Source: Brachybacterium sp. P6-10-X1 (GTDB lineage Bacteria > Actinomycetota > Actinomycetes > Actinomycetales > Dermabacteraceae). Taken from it: a stretch of 64,000 bases of DNA. The position numbers and the translations under genes were made by a program. The stretch covers positions 1,674,001 to 1,738,000 of the forward strand of contig NZ_CP017297.1 of the NCBI RefSeq assembly GCF_001969445.1. The letters run 5' to 3'. Numbering within the stretch: the first letter of the stretch is position 1; each line of letters opens with the position of its first letter. This document shows positions 26,933 through 35,490 of the stretch, one piece after another. A model generated the notes under the pieces. That model was not told the DNA's origin, did no database searches, and was given only the letters and a program-made list of their open reading frames with translations.

Positions 26933-28162
26933 TCAGCCCGCGCTGCCGACCTGGCGGTCCCAGAGGTCGAACGCGGTGACCATCAGATCCGGCTCCAGCG
27001 GCGTCTCCTTGGGGGCGGACTCGATCAGGTCGTCGTACCAGTCGCGGCCGAACTCCTCGACGACCTTCTGGCTGGAATCGGGCGCGAGATCGAGGGTCGC
27101 GCCCTCGACGGCCGGGCCGGGGTAGAAGTAGCCCTCGTCGTAGGCCATGGCGTTGTACTCGGGCTCGAGCATGCCGTTGATCAGGTTCAGGATCGCGGAG
27201 ATCTTGTCCGCGCTCTGCCCGGCGGGGACCACGGCGTAGTGGGCGTCGGTGACCCAGGTGAACTCATCGAAGGCCGCGGCCTCGAACTCCGCGGGCAGCT
27301 GCCCGGTGGCCCGCGGGTTGATGTCCCAGCCGGTGGTGGTCGGGATCAGGTCCCAGGTGCCGTCGGCCATGTTGGAGATGACCTGGCCGGTGCCGCTGGG
27401 GTAGCTGTCGATGTACTGGCCGATGTCCTTGAGGTACTCCCAGGTCTTCTCCCATCCGTTCTCGGGGTCCTTGGGATCGGAGTCGCCGAGGATGTACGGC
27501 AGACCCATGAGGAAGGTGCGCCCGGGCCCGGAGTTGGCAGGGCGGGCGTAGCCGAACTTGCCGGGGTGCGCCTCGGCCCAGGCCAGCAGGTCCTCCGGGG
27601 TGGTGGGGACCTCCTCGACCTTCTCCGAGTTGTACTGCAGCAGCGGGCCGGAGGGATAGTACGAGACCACGGCGCCGTAGCCGGAGGCGAGCTCCTGCAT
27701 GGCGGCGGCCGGCTCGAGGTAGTCGTCCTGGTTGCTCAGGCGATCGCCGTAGGACTCGATCAGCGGGACCCACAGGTCGGAGCCGATCCCGGCCGACAGG
27801 CCGTCGTTGCCGGTCAGCACCATGTCGACCTCGAGGCGGCCGCTGTCGACCTGCGGCTTGATCTGGCCGACGAGGGACGGCGCGTCACCGGACTCGAAGC
27901 TGACCGCGGAGATGATCTCGGGGTGGTCCTCGGCCCACTTCTCGATCATGGGGCCGAGCTCCTTCTGGCCGCCGGCGACGTCGAAGATGTTCAGCGAGAC
28001 CGCCTCGGACGGGGTCTCGGGGACGTCCTCGGCCGGTGCCGGCTCCGAGCCGCCGCCGCCCTCGCCGGGGGCGGTGCAGGCGGCGAGGCCGACCACGCCG
28101 GCGGCGACGATGCCGGTGGTGGCGGCGCGGCGGGTGATGGGGCGACGGGAGATGCTGGTCAT
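26933..28162 (-). CDS. Solute-binding lipoprotein of the ABC importer
   Basis: A 409-residue extracellular binding protein with an Arg-rich twin-arginine-like start (RRPITRRAAT), hydrophobic core and lipobox GLAAC (Cys29), then a Gly/Glu linker. The mature part resembles the PotD/spermidine-ferric class (SBP_bac_8 type): LNIFDVAGGQ, NSEKVEEVPTTPEDLLAW. AGGAGGAA precedes ATG. It is the first gene of the importer operon, 69 nt after the LacI gene, so the regulator and importer may be co-transcribed. The ligand is unknown. Confidence 0.88.
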   Translation of the reverse strand: MTSISRRPITRRAATTGIVAAGVVGLAACTAPGEGGGGSEPAPAEDVPETPSEAVSLNIFDVAGGQKELGPMIEKWAEDHPEIISAVSFESGDAPSLVGQIKPQVDSGRLEVDMVLTGNDGLSAGIGSDLWVPLIESYGDRLSNQDDYLEPAAAMQELASGYGAVVSYYPSGPLLQYNSEKVEEVPTTPEDLLAWAEAHPGKFGYARPANSGPGRTFLMGLPYILGDSDPKDPENGWEKTWEYLKDIGQYIDSYPSGTGQVISNMADGTWDLIPTTTGWDINPRATGQLPAEFEAAAFDEFTWVTDAHYAVVPAGQSADKISAILNLINGMLEPEYNAMAYDEGYFYPGPAVEGATLDLAPDSSQKVVEEFGRDWYDDLIESAPKETPLEPDLMVTAFDLWDRQVGSAG

Positions 28163-28231
28163 GGCGATTCCTCCTGGGTGGGTCCCGGCACTGCGGTGTG
28201 CGCGGTGGATCGTGGCCGATGCTCGCAGGGG

Positions 28232-29284
28232 TCAGCGGGCGAAAGATGTGGGGGCGGTCGCGGCGGAGGCGGGGCTCTCCGTGGGGATCGCGGGCGGGGG
28301 CGTGGGCGGCGCGACGGCGGTCGAGTCGCGGACGATGAGCTCGGTGGGAAGGATCTGCGGGACCGGGGCCCGGGCGGCGTGCAGGGCCCCGATGAGCAGG
28401 TCGACGGCGGTGCGGCCCATCCGTACGCGGGAGGCGTCGACCGTCGTCAGGTGCGGGCGGACGTAGGTCGAGGCCGCGACGTTGTCGATGCCTCCGACGC
28501 TCATGTCCGTGGGGACGCGGACGCCGCGTTGGATCAGCCGGTCGATGATTCCCAGCGCCAGCAGATCGTTGAAGGCGATGACGGCGGTGACGCCGCCGGC
28601 GATCGCCTGGTCCGCGGCGCCGTGCCCGCCGCGGAGGTAGGGCAGGAAGGATCCGAGATCGATCAGGTCGACGTCAGCGGTCTGCTCGGCGAAGCTCCGC
28701 ACGGCGTCGGCCCGTCGGCGATGGGTCCAGGACACCAGCGGGCCCCCGGCGTAGGCGATGCGGCGGTGGCCGAGCGCGACCAGGTGACGCAGCGCGGCGA
28801 TCATCCCGTGCTCCTCGTCGAAGACCACCGAGGGCAGATCGTCGACCTGACGGTTGGCCAGCACGGTGGGGACCCGGGCGGCGATGGATCGGATCGTCTC
28901 GTCGCTCCCCCGGGGAGAGCACAGGATCAGCCCGTCGACCCCGTCGGCCAGGGTCTCGAGCATCGTGCGCTCGATCATCGCGTCCTCCTCGATGTCGGCG
29001 ACGACGACGAGGAGGCCGTCGGCGCGCGCCCGCGCCTGAACACCCTTCGCCATCAGCCCGAAGAAGGGGTTCTCGAGATCGGGGACGACCAGACCGATGG
29101 TCCCGGGCCGCGGGGTCGGCCCCTGGGCGGCGGCCGCAGGGCGGTAGCCGAGCTCCCGAGCGATCCGTTGCACGTGCTCGCGGGTGCCGACGGCGACGAG
29201 CTCCGGCTTGGACAGGGCGCGCGAGACGGTGGAGATCGACACCTGTGCCGCGGCCGCGACATCACGGACGGTGGGGCTGGGCAT
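28232..29284 (-). CDS. LacI-family repressor
   Basis: A 350-residue regulator. The LacI helix-turn-helix TVRDVAAAAQVSISTVSRAL opens the protein, a hinge helix follows, and the periplasmic-binding-like sensor starts at GTIGLVVPDLENPFFG. The C-terminal ~25 residues are Pro/Ala-rich. AGGAGGTGAC precedes ATG. It leads the importer operon, and a dyad covering its own promoter region suggests autoregulation plus control of uptake (inference). Confidence 0.92.
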   Translation of the reverse strand: MPSPTVRDVAAAAQVSISTVSRALSKPELVAVGTREHVQRIARELGYRPAAAAQGPTPRPGTIGLVVPDLENPFFGLMAKGVQARARADGLLVVVADIEEDAMIERTMLETLADGVDGLILCSPRGSDETIRSIAARVPTVLANRQVDDLPSVVFDEEHGMIAALRHLVALGHRRIAYAGGPLVSWTHRRRADAVRSFAEQTADVDLIDLGSFLPYLRGGHGAADQAIAGGVTAVIAFNDLLALGIIDRLIQRGVRVPTDMSVGGIDNVAASTYVRPHLTTVDASRVRMGRTAVDLLIGALHAARAPVPQILPTELIVRDSTAVAPPTPPPAIPTESPASAATAPTSFAR

Positions 29285-29338
29285 GCCGCGTCACCTCCTC
29301 CCGCTCCGGACTCCGTCGGCACGGTGCCGATGTGCCGA

Positions 29339-29369
29339 AACAGTGCGCCGTGTTGCACTGTTGTGTCAA
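29339..29369 (-). promoter_or_regulatory. Promoter and operator of the LacI/importer operon
   Basis: Perfect 8-bp arms AACAGTGC and GCACTGTT (29339-29346 and 29355-29362) surround an 8-base centre. On the minus strand TTGACA (29369-29364) is a -35 box, and CACTGT at 18-bp spacing is a weak -10 lying inside the dyad. A repressor bound there would block the promoter. Confidence 0.65.
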
Positions 29370-29462
29370 TCACAGTCACCGAAACGTGACCTGGCGTTCG
29401 AGGTCGAAGCACATCAGGCCAGGTCGCACGCGCGAACAGGAGGAGTCAGCCCACACGCCCGT

Positions 29463-29480
29463 GATGAAACATGTTTCATC
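29463..29480. promoter_or_regulatory. Perfect 18-bp palindrome
   Basis: The block GATGAAAC-ATGTTTCATC reads the same on both strands and is AT-rich against its surroundings. It overlaps an in-frame ATG (29464). It looks like a dimeric repressor operator; the protein is unknown. Confidence 0.6.
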
Positions 29481-30036
29481 CGTACGGCGTGCCCGCCCGG
29501 CGGACGCCAACTTCCTGGCCTCCGGGCACACGACCGAGCTGCCCGACCTCGTCGGGCGTCTCGGGATGCTCGAGACGCGCGGGATGCCCTTGGACGGCCA
29601 CGGCCGCGAGCTCCTGCCCGGGCTGCGCCGCCTGGGATATGCGCACCGGCCGGGCCCGACGGGATACGTCTCCCGCCGCGCCCGGGCGATGGCCCGGGAA
29701 TCTGCCCGCGGCGCCGCCCCGGGCATCGCGCGCGACCCGCTCAGGACCCGTCGGGGCGCCCTCCGCGCCGCGCTTCCCGCTCGTCGTCGCCGACGCCCTC
29801 GGTCACGCCGTACTGCTCGGCGCGCGAGCCGTGGGCCGCCTCCCGGACCGAGCCCGCTTCGGCGTACGCGCCGTCGGCCACGGCCCCCATCTCCGCTCCC
29901 TCCGCGGCCTCCTCGAACTCGTCGGCCGGCGCATCCAGCGCGACGCCGCGGCGGATGGAGATCGTCACCGCCACCGCGATCGCCGCGACGGCCACCGCCG
30001 CGATCACGAAACGCAGCGGGTTCGCGTCCCCGCTGA
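29464..30036 (+). CDS. Possible orphan or decayed gene
   Basis: The first ~92 codons (29464-29740) have strong G/C third positions and encode a soluble basic protein (TELPDLVGRLGMLETRG, ELLPGLRRLGYAHRPGP). I do not recognise it. The frame then runs 296 nt antisense into the 3' end of the pyrophosphatase gene, where it becomes Arg/Pro-rich low complexity. The likely reading is a gene that lost its own 3' end, or a chance frame. AGGAGG lies 13-17 nt before the GTG/ATG. Confidence 0.25.
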   Translation: MKHVSSVRRARPADANFLASGHTTELPDLVGRLGMLETRGMPLDGHGRELLPGLRRLGYAHRPGPTGYVSRRARAMARESARGAAPGIARDPLRTRRGALRAALPARRRRRPRSRRTARRASRGPPPGPSPLRRTRRRPRPPSPLPPRPPRTRRPAHPARRRGGWRSSPPPRSPRRPPPRSRNAAGSRPR

Positions 30037-32185
30037 GTGCGGACATCCCCACCACGGCCGGGGCGATCAGCACGGCGACCAGGTTCATCACCTTGATCAG
30101 CGGGTTGATCGACGGGCCGGCGGTGTCCTTGAAGGGGTCGCCGACGGTGTCGCCGATGATCGTCGCCTCATGGGCATCGGAGCCCTTGCCGCCGTGGTGA
30201 CCGTCCTCCACGATCTTCTTGGCGTTGTCCCAGGCGCCGCCGGAGTTGGCGAGCAGGATCGCCATCAGCACACCGGCGGCGATGGCACCGGCGAGGTAGC
30301 CGGCCAGGGCGGGCGCCCCGAGACCGAAGCCCACGGCGATCGGGGCGGCGACCGCCAGCAGGCCGGGGGTGGCCAGCTCCCGCAGCGAGTCGCGGGTGAC
30401 GATGTCGACCACCCGGCCGTACTCGGGCTTCGCGCTGCCGTCCATGATCCCCGTGATCTCGCGGAACTGTCGGCGCACCTCGAGGACCACGGCGCCGGCC
30501 GCGCGGCCGACGGCGCTGATCGCGAGACCGGAGAACAGGAACACGACCGAGGCGCCGATGATCACGCCCACCAGGGTCTGCGGGGCGAAGACCACGGACT
30601 GGTCCAGGAAGTCCTGGTAGCGATCGCCGAGCACGCCGTGGATCGCGTCGGTGTAGGAGCCGAACAGAGCGGTCGCGGCGAGCACCGCGGTGGCGATCGC
30701 GATCCCCTTGGTGATGGCCTTGGTGGTGTTGCCGACCGCGTCGAGCTCGGTGAGCACCTGGGCGCCCTCTCCGTCGACGTCGCCGGACATCTCGGCGATG
30801 CCCTGGGCGTTGTCGGTCACCGGCCCGAAGGTGTCCATCGCGACGATCACGCCGACGGTGGTCAGCAGCCCGCAGCCGGCGAGGGCGATGGCGAACAGCC
30901 CCGCGATGCCGGCGCCGCCCAGCAGGAAGGCGCCGAACACCGCTGCCGCGATCACACCGGCGGTGAACACCGCCGATTCCAGGCCCAGCGAGAATCCCGA
31001 GAGCACCACGGTCGCGGCCCCGGTGCGGGAGGTCGCGGCCACCTGGCGCACCGGACGGTCCTCGGTGCTGGTGTAGTAGCCGGTCAGGAACAGGATCAGC
31101 ACGCCGAGGGCGATGCCGATCACCACGGAGCCGGCCGCCAGGATCCGCGGATCGTCGACCGCGGCCGCGACGTCGTCGACGCCGAGCTCGGCGAAGCTTC
31201 CCGGGAGGTAGACGAAGGCCGCGATCGTGCACAGCACCGCCGAGATGATCGCCGAGATCAGGAACGAGCGCCGGATCGTGCGCAGGGCGCTCTCCCCGGA
31301 ACGCGGTGTGGTCAGGTAGATGCCGGCCAGGGCCGTGAGCACGCCGATCGCGGGGACCAGCAGAGGGAAGACCATCCCGGCCTCGCCGAACGCGGCCCGG
31401 CCCAGGATCAGCGCCGCGACCAGGGTCACGGCGTAGGACTCGAAGAGGTCCGCGGCCATCCCGGCGCAGTCGCCCACGTTGTCCCCGACGTTGTCGGCGA
31501 TCGTGGCGGCGTTGCGGGGATCGTCCTCGGGGATGTTCTGCTCCACCTTGCCCACCAGGTCGGCGCCGACGTCGGCGGCCTTGGTGAAGATGCCGCCGCC
31601 GACGCGCATGAACATCGCGACCATGGCCGCCCCGAATCCGAAGCCCTCCAGGACGAGCGGGGCGTCACTGCGGAACAGGAGCACCACGGCGCCGGCCCCG
31701 AGCAGGCCGAACCCGATGGTCGCCATCCCCACGCAGGCGCCGGTGCGCACGGCGATCAGCATCGCCGGGTCGCGCCCCGTCGCCCGGGCGGCCGCCGCGA
31801 CCCGGACGTTCGCCCGCACCGCGAGCCACATGCCCAGATAGCCGATCAGACCGGAGAACGCCGCGCCGACCAGGAACGCCACCGATCGGGCGCCACGCAG
31901 CAGCATCCCCTCCGCGCCGGTGGCGCCGTGCGCCGGCAGCAGGAGCAGCAGCACGAAGGCGACCACGGCGAAGACGCCCAGGGTGCGCAGCTGCCGCCTC
32001 AAGTACGCGGCGGCGCCCTCCTGGACCGCACCGGCGACCTCGTTCATGCTGTCCGTGCCCGGGCGCGCCCGCAGCACCTCGGTCCGGAATCGCAGCGCCA
32101 TCGCCACGGCCACCAGCGCGATCACCACGATCACAGCGACCGTCGTGAAGCTCGCAGCGGACAGCTGTATCGGTTCCGGGTTCAT
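29741..32185 (-). CDS. hppA: K+-independent H+-translocating pyrophosphatase
   Basis: An 814-residue membrane pyrophosphatase of about 16 helices that couples PPi hydrolysis to proton export. The PPi site is seen as GGGIFTKAADVGADLVGKVE (196-215), DNVGDNVGD (231-239) and a C-terminal block with KAANSxxx-like acidic residues near DNAKKIVEDG. GNTTKAITKG places Lys at 489 and Thr at 492, the signature of the K+-insensitive subfamily; K+-dependent enzymes have Ala there. The C-terminal ~60 residues are a hydrophilic extension. GGAGGA precedes ATG. TAGGGT (minus strand, 32276-32271) is a possible -10. Confidence 0.95.
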   Translation of the reverse strand: MNPEPIQLSAASFTTVAVIVVIALVAVAMALRFRTEVLRARPGTDSMNEVAGAVQEGAAAYLRRQLRTLGVFAVVAFVLLLLLPAHGATGAEGMLLRGARSVAFLVGAAFSGLIGYLGMWLAVRANVRVAAAARATGRDPAMLIAVRTGACVGMATIGFGLLGAGAVVLLFRSDAPLVLEGFGFGAAMVAMFMRVGGGIFTKAADVGADLVGKVEQNIPEDDPRNAATIADNVGDNVGDCAGMAADLFESYAVTLVAALILGRAAFGEAGMVFPLLVPAIGVLTALAGIYLTTPRSGESALRTIRRSFLISAIISAVLCTIAAFVYLPGSFAELGVDDVAAAVDDPRILAAGSVVIGIALGVLILFLTGYYTSTEDRPVRQVAATSRTGAATVVLSGFSLGLESAVFTAGVIAAAVFGAFLLGGAGIAGLFAIALAGCGLLTTVGVIVAMDTFGPVTDNAQGIAEMSGDVDGEGAQVLTELDAVGNTTKAITKGIAIATAVLAATALFGSYTDAIHGVLGDRYQDFLDQSVVFAPQTLVGVIIGASVVFLFSGLAISAVGRAAGAVVLEVRRQFREITGIMDGSAKPEYGRVVDIVTRDSLRELATPGLLAVAAPIAVGFGLGAPALAGYLAGAIAAGVLMAILLANSGGAWDNAKKIVEDGHHGGKGSDAHEATIIGDTVGDPFKDTAGPSINPLIKVMNLVAVLIAPAVVGMSALSGDANPLRFVIAAVAVAAIAVAVTISIRRGVALDAPADEFEEAAEGAEMGAVADGAYAEAGSVREAAHGSRAEQYGVTEGVGDDEREARRGGRPDGS

Positions 32186-32456
32186 CAGGTCCTCCGCACG
32201 TCATCGTGGGTCGCAGGGTCCGGCGTGGAGCCGCCCCCTCGGAGTGATCACGGTCACGCTCGTGCCGGGCACCCTAGCCGGAATCAGCCGATGCGGGTAG
32301 CCCGGGGTCCACGCAGGACGCTGCGGAACGGCGTCGCCGAGAGGCCGGCTCAGGCCTCCCCTGCCAGGTCGCGAGGCCCTCGGGATGGGCGCTCCGGCCC
32401 CACGACGACAGGCGCGCCTTCCGTGCCGAGCTGCGGACATCGCTTACCGTGGGCGC

Positions 32457-33365
32457 GTGCCTCCCCCACAGGACGACCGCCCCCACCTCGAGCTCACGCG
32501 CCGGGGTCGATTGCTGCGGTCGGTGCTGGTCCTGGTCGTGCTGATCGCCCTCGTGGTCGCCGTGACCGCGATCGTGCGAGCGGTCGCGGGCCAGGAGGAT
32601 CCACCCTCCGACGCGGCCTCCTCGCTCGCGTCGACCGCTGCGACACGTTCCTCCGGCCCGTCGGACGCCGGCGGCGCCTCCGACGCGGGCGGTGCCCCCG
32701 ATGCCGGCGGTGCCTCCGATGCTGGGGGCGCGGAACAGGCCGACGGTGCCGAGTCGTCGACGCCGGAGGCCGAGACCCCGGCGGCCCGGGACGCGGCGGA
32801 CTCGTCGCACGAGGAGATCCGGCGCTCCGGCGACGTCGGCGAGGGGACCTGGACCGTCGCCGTGCCCGCCGACGACCCCGGGCCCGAGGCGGACACCGTG
32901 CACACCTACGCGGTGCGCGTCGAGGACGGCATCGACCTGGACGCCGAGGAGGTGGCCGACGAGATCGAGTGGATTCTGGCGGATGACCGCGGCTGGTCCT
33001 CTCGTGAGGACGTCGCCTTCGAGCAGGTCGCCTCCGGCGAGGACGCGGACTTCACGATCTCCCTGGCTTCGCCGCCGACGGCCGACGAGCTCTGCCTGCC
33101 GGCGGACACGGGCGGACTGTGGAACTGCCGGGTCGGGGCGGACGTGGTGCTGAACTCGGATCGCTGGCAGCTCATGACGCCCACCTATGACGATCTCCCG
33201 GCGTACCGCGCCTACATGGTCAATCACGAGGTGGGGCACTTCCTGGGCCGCGACCACGCCTCCTGCGGTGGCGAGGGCGAACCCGCTCCGGTGATGCTCC
33301 AGCAGTCGATGGGCCTCCACGGGTGCGAACCGAACTCCTGGCCGCTGGCCGACGAGGAGAGCTGA
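32457..33365 (+). CDS. DUF3152 membrane-anchored metzincin-like protein
   Basis: A 302-residue protein with one N-terminal membrane anchor (about residues 22-44), an Ala/Ser/Gly linker and an extracytoplasmic DUF3152 domain. The zinc motif HEVGHFLGRDH (His257, Glu258, His261, His267) fits HExxHxxGxxH, and Met285 in LQQSMG could be the Met-turn, so a metzincin peptidase is likely, though activity of the family is not proven. The linker has four SDAGG/PDAGG repeats (69-91) encoded by 15-bp direct repeats. GTG 32457 lies 6 nt after TACCGT with no SD, suggesting a leaderless start. Confidence 0.82.
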   Translation: MPPPQDDRPHLELTRRGRLLRSVLVLVVLIALVVAVTAIVRAVAGQEDPPSDAASSLASTAATRSSGPSDAGGASDAGGAPDAGGASDAGGAEQADGAESSTPEAETPAARDAADSSHEEIRRSGDVGEGTWTVAVPADDPGPEADTVHTYAVRVEDGIDLDAEEVADEIEWILADDRGWSSREDVAFEQVASGEDADFTISLASPPTADELCLPADTGGLWNCRVGADVVLNSDRWQLMTPTYDDLPAYRAYMVNHEVGHFLGRDHASCGGEGEPAPVMLQQSMGLHGCEPNSWPLADEES

Positions 33366-33404
33366 GCGGACGAGAGCGGCTCCGAACTGCCCTACAGTGA
33401 CCGT

Positions 33405-33980
33405 GTGCTGCGATCCCTCCTCTCCCGCGTGTTCTGGACCCTCAGTCGGTGGAGGTTGATCGGCGAGCGCCGGCCGGAGCGCTCCACGGTGCTGGTCGGC
33501 GCCCCGCACACCTCCAACTGGGACTTCGTGCTCATGCTCGCGCTGGCCTGGCGGCTGCGGATCCACATCCACTGGCTGGGCAAGCACAGTCTGTTCGTCG
33601 GCTGGCGCGGCCCGATCATGCGGGCTCTCGGCGGGATCCCCGTGGACCGCGCGGATCCCAGCCGGATCGTCGCCGAGGTCGTCCAGCGGGTCCAGGCCGG
33701 CGAGGAGTTCGGCCTGGTCGTCACGCCCGACGGCACCCGCAGCGGGAACACGCACTGGAAATCGGGGTTCTACCGGATTGCTCGCCAGGCCGGGATACCC
33801 GTGACGCTCGGGTACGTCGACGGGCCGACGCGGACCGCCGGGCTCGGCCCAACCTTCGACCTCACCGGCGAGGTCGCGGCTGACATGGACCGGATCCGGG
33901 AGTTCTACGCGGACAAGCGCGGCGTCCACCCGGAGCAACGCGTCGAGCCGCGCCTGCGCGAGGAGGACCAGGGGGACTGA
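33405..33980 (+). CDS. PlsC-like 1-acyl-glycerol-3-phosphate acyltransferase
   Basis: A 191-residue acyltransferase-domain protein with the HX4D motif APHTSNWD (His35, Asp40), GGIPVDR (substrate block) and VVTPDGTR, the family's FPEGTRS-like block. It would acylate lysophospholipid or a related acceptor at the inner membrane. It is shorter than classic PlsC. GTG 33405 follows TACAGT by 6 nt without an SD. Confidence 0.85.
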   Translation: MLRSLLSRVFWTLSRWRLIGERRPERSTVLVGAPHTSNWDFVLMLALAWRLRIHIHWLGKHSLFVGWRGPIMRALGGIPVDRADPSRIVAEVVQRVQAGEEFGLVVTPDGTRSGNTHWKSGFYRIARQAGIPVTLGYVDGPTRTAGLGPTFDLTGEVAADMDRIREFYADKRGVHPEQRVEPRLREEDQGD

Positions 33981-33997
33981 GGGGTCGGAGCCGGTCG

Positions 33998-34222
33998 GTG
34001 CCCGTCCGCCTGATGCCGGTCATGGACGCCGCTGTCGTCCTGTCCTACGGCGGCAGCCTGGCGGAGGCTCTGAGCATCCACATCTCCGCCGCCGTGTGCG
34101 TCGCCGTGACCGGTCTGCTGCACCTTTGGGCGGCCCGCCGCGCGAGCGGGGCCCGCGACGACACGAATTCCAGGCACCAGACTCCGACCCAACCCGGGCG
34201 CATCCCCCAAGAACGTGGGTGA
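33998..34222 (+). CDS. Possible small membrane protein
   Basis: A 74-codon frame starting with GTG 33998 has strong third-position G/C through codon 50 and one likely membrane helix (SIHISAAVCVAVTGLLHLW) followed by Arg-rich residues. The last 20 codons look less coding-like. GGAG is 8 nt upstream. I know no family; ATGs at 34013 or 34022 are alternative starts. Confidence 0.35.
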   Translation: MPVRLMPVMDAAVVLSYGGSLAEALSIHISAAVCVAVTGLLHLWAARRASGARDDTNSRHQTPTQPGRIPQERG

Positions 34223-34315
34223 GCCGCTGCCGGAGCGCCGACGGCGCGGTCCCCCGGTGCACCGCTCGAGGCGGATCCGGCCAGGGGTACGGATCCTCAG
34301 GGTCGGGTCAACGAC

Positions 34316-35137
34316 TCAGTGCAGGTGCCGTTGCGGATGGACCTCGACCGCCGATGACGTCCCCTCCCGAGGGGGCACTGCCCGATTCGGACAGTCGTCC
34401 TCGGCACCCAGCCGTGCCCGGGCCCGCTCGTCCCAGTCGATCAGCAGGCGCAGGAAGAGACCGCCGGCGAGCACGCCGCCGATGAGGTCGCTGGCCCAGT
34501 GCCAGCCCAGCATGAACGATACGACCACGGAGTTGACCGTGATCGCCCCGACGCCCCAGCTCAGCAGGCGCACCAGCTTCGGGGAGGCGCTGCTGTAACG
34601 GGCGATCAGGTAGACCGCCGCGCCGTAGATGAGCACGGCCTCCGCGGCGTGCCCGGAGGGGAAGCTGATCCCCTCGGACCCCTTCTCGAAGAATCCGGCC
34701 TGGAAGAACCGGGGGTCGCGATCGTAGGTGACCCCCCGTGCGAGGAAGACCTTCATCCCGCCGACGCCGAGCAGGAAGGCCGCCTCGGTCATCAGCGTGA
34801 GGATGATCGGGCGCCAGGATCGTCGCCGTCGCGCGAGCACGATCGCGACGACGGCCAGGATGGGCAGGCAGACCGCGTTGCTGGCAATGCGGTCCAGGAC
34901 GTTCTGCGCGAACCAGATCAGGTCGGGGTTGATGCGGTAGAGCCACATCTTGGCCAGGAACAGGTCCAGCTGCTGCAGGGGGCCGCCGGCGAGGAGGATC
35001 ACCACGAGCAGGGAGATCGCAAGCGTCCAGGGTGAGGTCAGCCGCCCGATCCAGCTCCCGCTGCGGGCCTGGGACAGGCCTCGGTCCAGCGGTGAGTCGA
35101 TCGGGGTCGTGGGGGACCTCTGAGAATCGGCGACCAT
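34316..35137 (-). CDS. PAP2-family phosphatase
   Basis: A 273-residue membrane phosphatase with about six helices. Motif 2 is PSGH (160-163) and motif 3 is SFMLGWHWASD (His213, Asp217); motif 1 (KVFLARG) is weakened from the usual KxxxxxxRP. Members dephosphorylate undecaprenyl or other lipid pyrophosphates at the outer membrane face. The N-terminal 35 and C-terminal 35 residues are hydrophilic. TAGACT (minus strand, 35152-35147) is 9 nt before ATG and may be the -10. Confidence 0.83.
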   Translation of the reverse strand: MVADSQRSPTTPIDSPLDRGLSQARSGSWIGRLTSPWTLAISLLVVILLAGGPLQQLDLFLAKMWLYRINPDLIWFAQNVLDRIASNAVCLPILAVVAIVLARRRRSWRPIILTLMTEAAFLLGVGGMKVFLARGVTYDRDPRFFQAGFFEKGSEGISFPSGHAAEAVLIYGAAVYLIARYSSASPKLVRLLSWGVGAITVNSVVVSFMLGWHWASDLIGGVLAGGLFLRLLIDWDERARARLGAEDDCPNRAVPPREGTSSAVEVHPQRHLH

Positions 35138-35261
35138 TGCTGAGAAAGTCTAGACGGAATCGTGTGACCAGCTAAGGAGCCGAGGCCTACTTCACGATTC
35201 TCCGGTCGATCAATAGGACGGAACGGACAGTTCGTGGATGCCGTGATGCCCCTCGCGCGCC

Positions 35262-35393
35262 CTAACGCAGCAGTCGGCTGAGAAGTCGGTGCGCCGTCCG
35301 TCGGCCGACGCGCTTGCCGACGGCCCCCGGGCCGCGCCGCGCGGCCTGCACGTCCCCTGTGGCGCGTCGTGCGCGAAAGAGCCATTTCCACAT
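35262..35393 (-). CDS. Very small basic protein, 43 residues
   Basis: A strong GAGGAGG site lies 5 nt before ATG 35393, and the frame closes with TAG after 43 codons. The peptide starts MWKWLFRARR, has a central GPGAVGKRVGRR and ends HRLLSRLLR; it is Arg-rich and amphipathic, with no cysteine. It is immediately downstream of the response regulator on the same strand (97 nt) and could belong to that operon. It could be a membrane- or nucleic-acid-binding miniprotein; function unknown. Confidence 0.55.
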   Translation of the reverse strand: MWKWLFRARRATGDVQAARRGPGAVGKRVGRRTAHRLLSRLLR

Positions 35394-35490
35394 GTCGACC
35401 TCCTCGCCACGGACCGGCGTGCGACGGGATCATCCGGGGTGCCGTCCCGTTCGCGTCAACGTGCCACACCGGTGCGCGGAGCGCAAACCC

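Noticed and set aside
28163-28231. A GCAC-rich near-dyad before the binding-protein gene, possible second LacI site
   Set aside because: Arms match only 4 bases and differ from the 29339-29362 operator.
26666-29389. Very long open frame on + strand (907 codons) across the ABC importer and LacI genes
   Set aside because: It is antisense to well-supported genes and shows no family likeness; long mirror frames are expected at this G+C.
29471-32986. 1171-codon + frame across the pyrophosphatase gene
   Set aside because: Antisense shadow of hppA; composition is His/Asp/Arg-rich low complexity.
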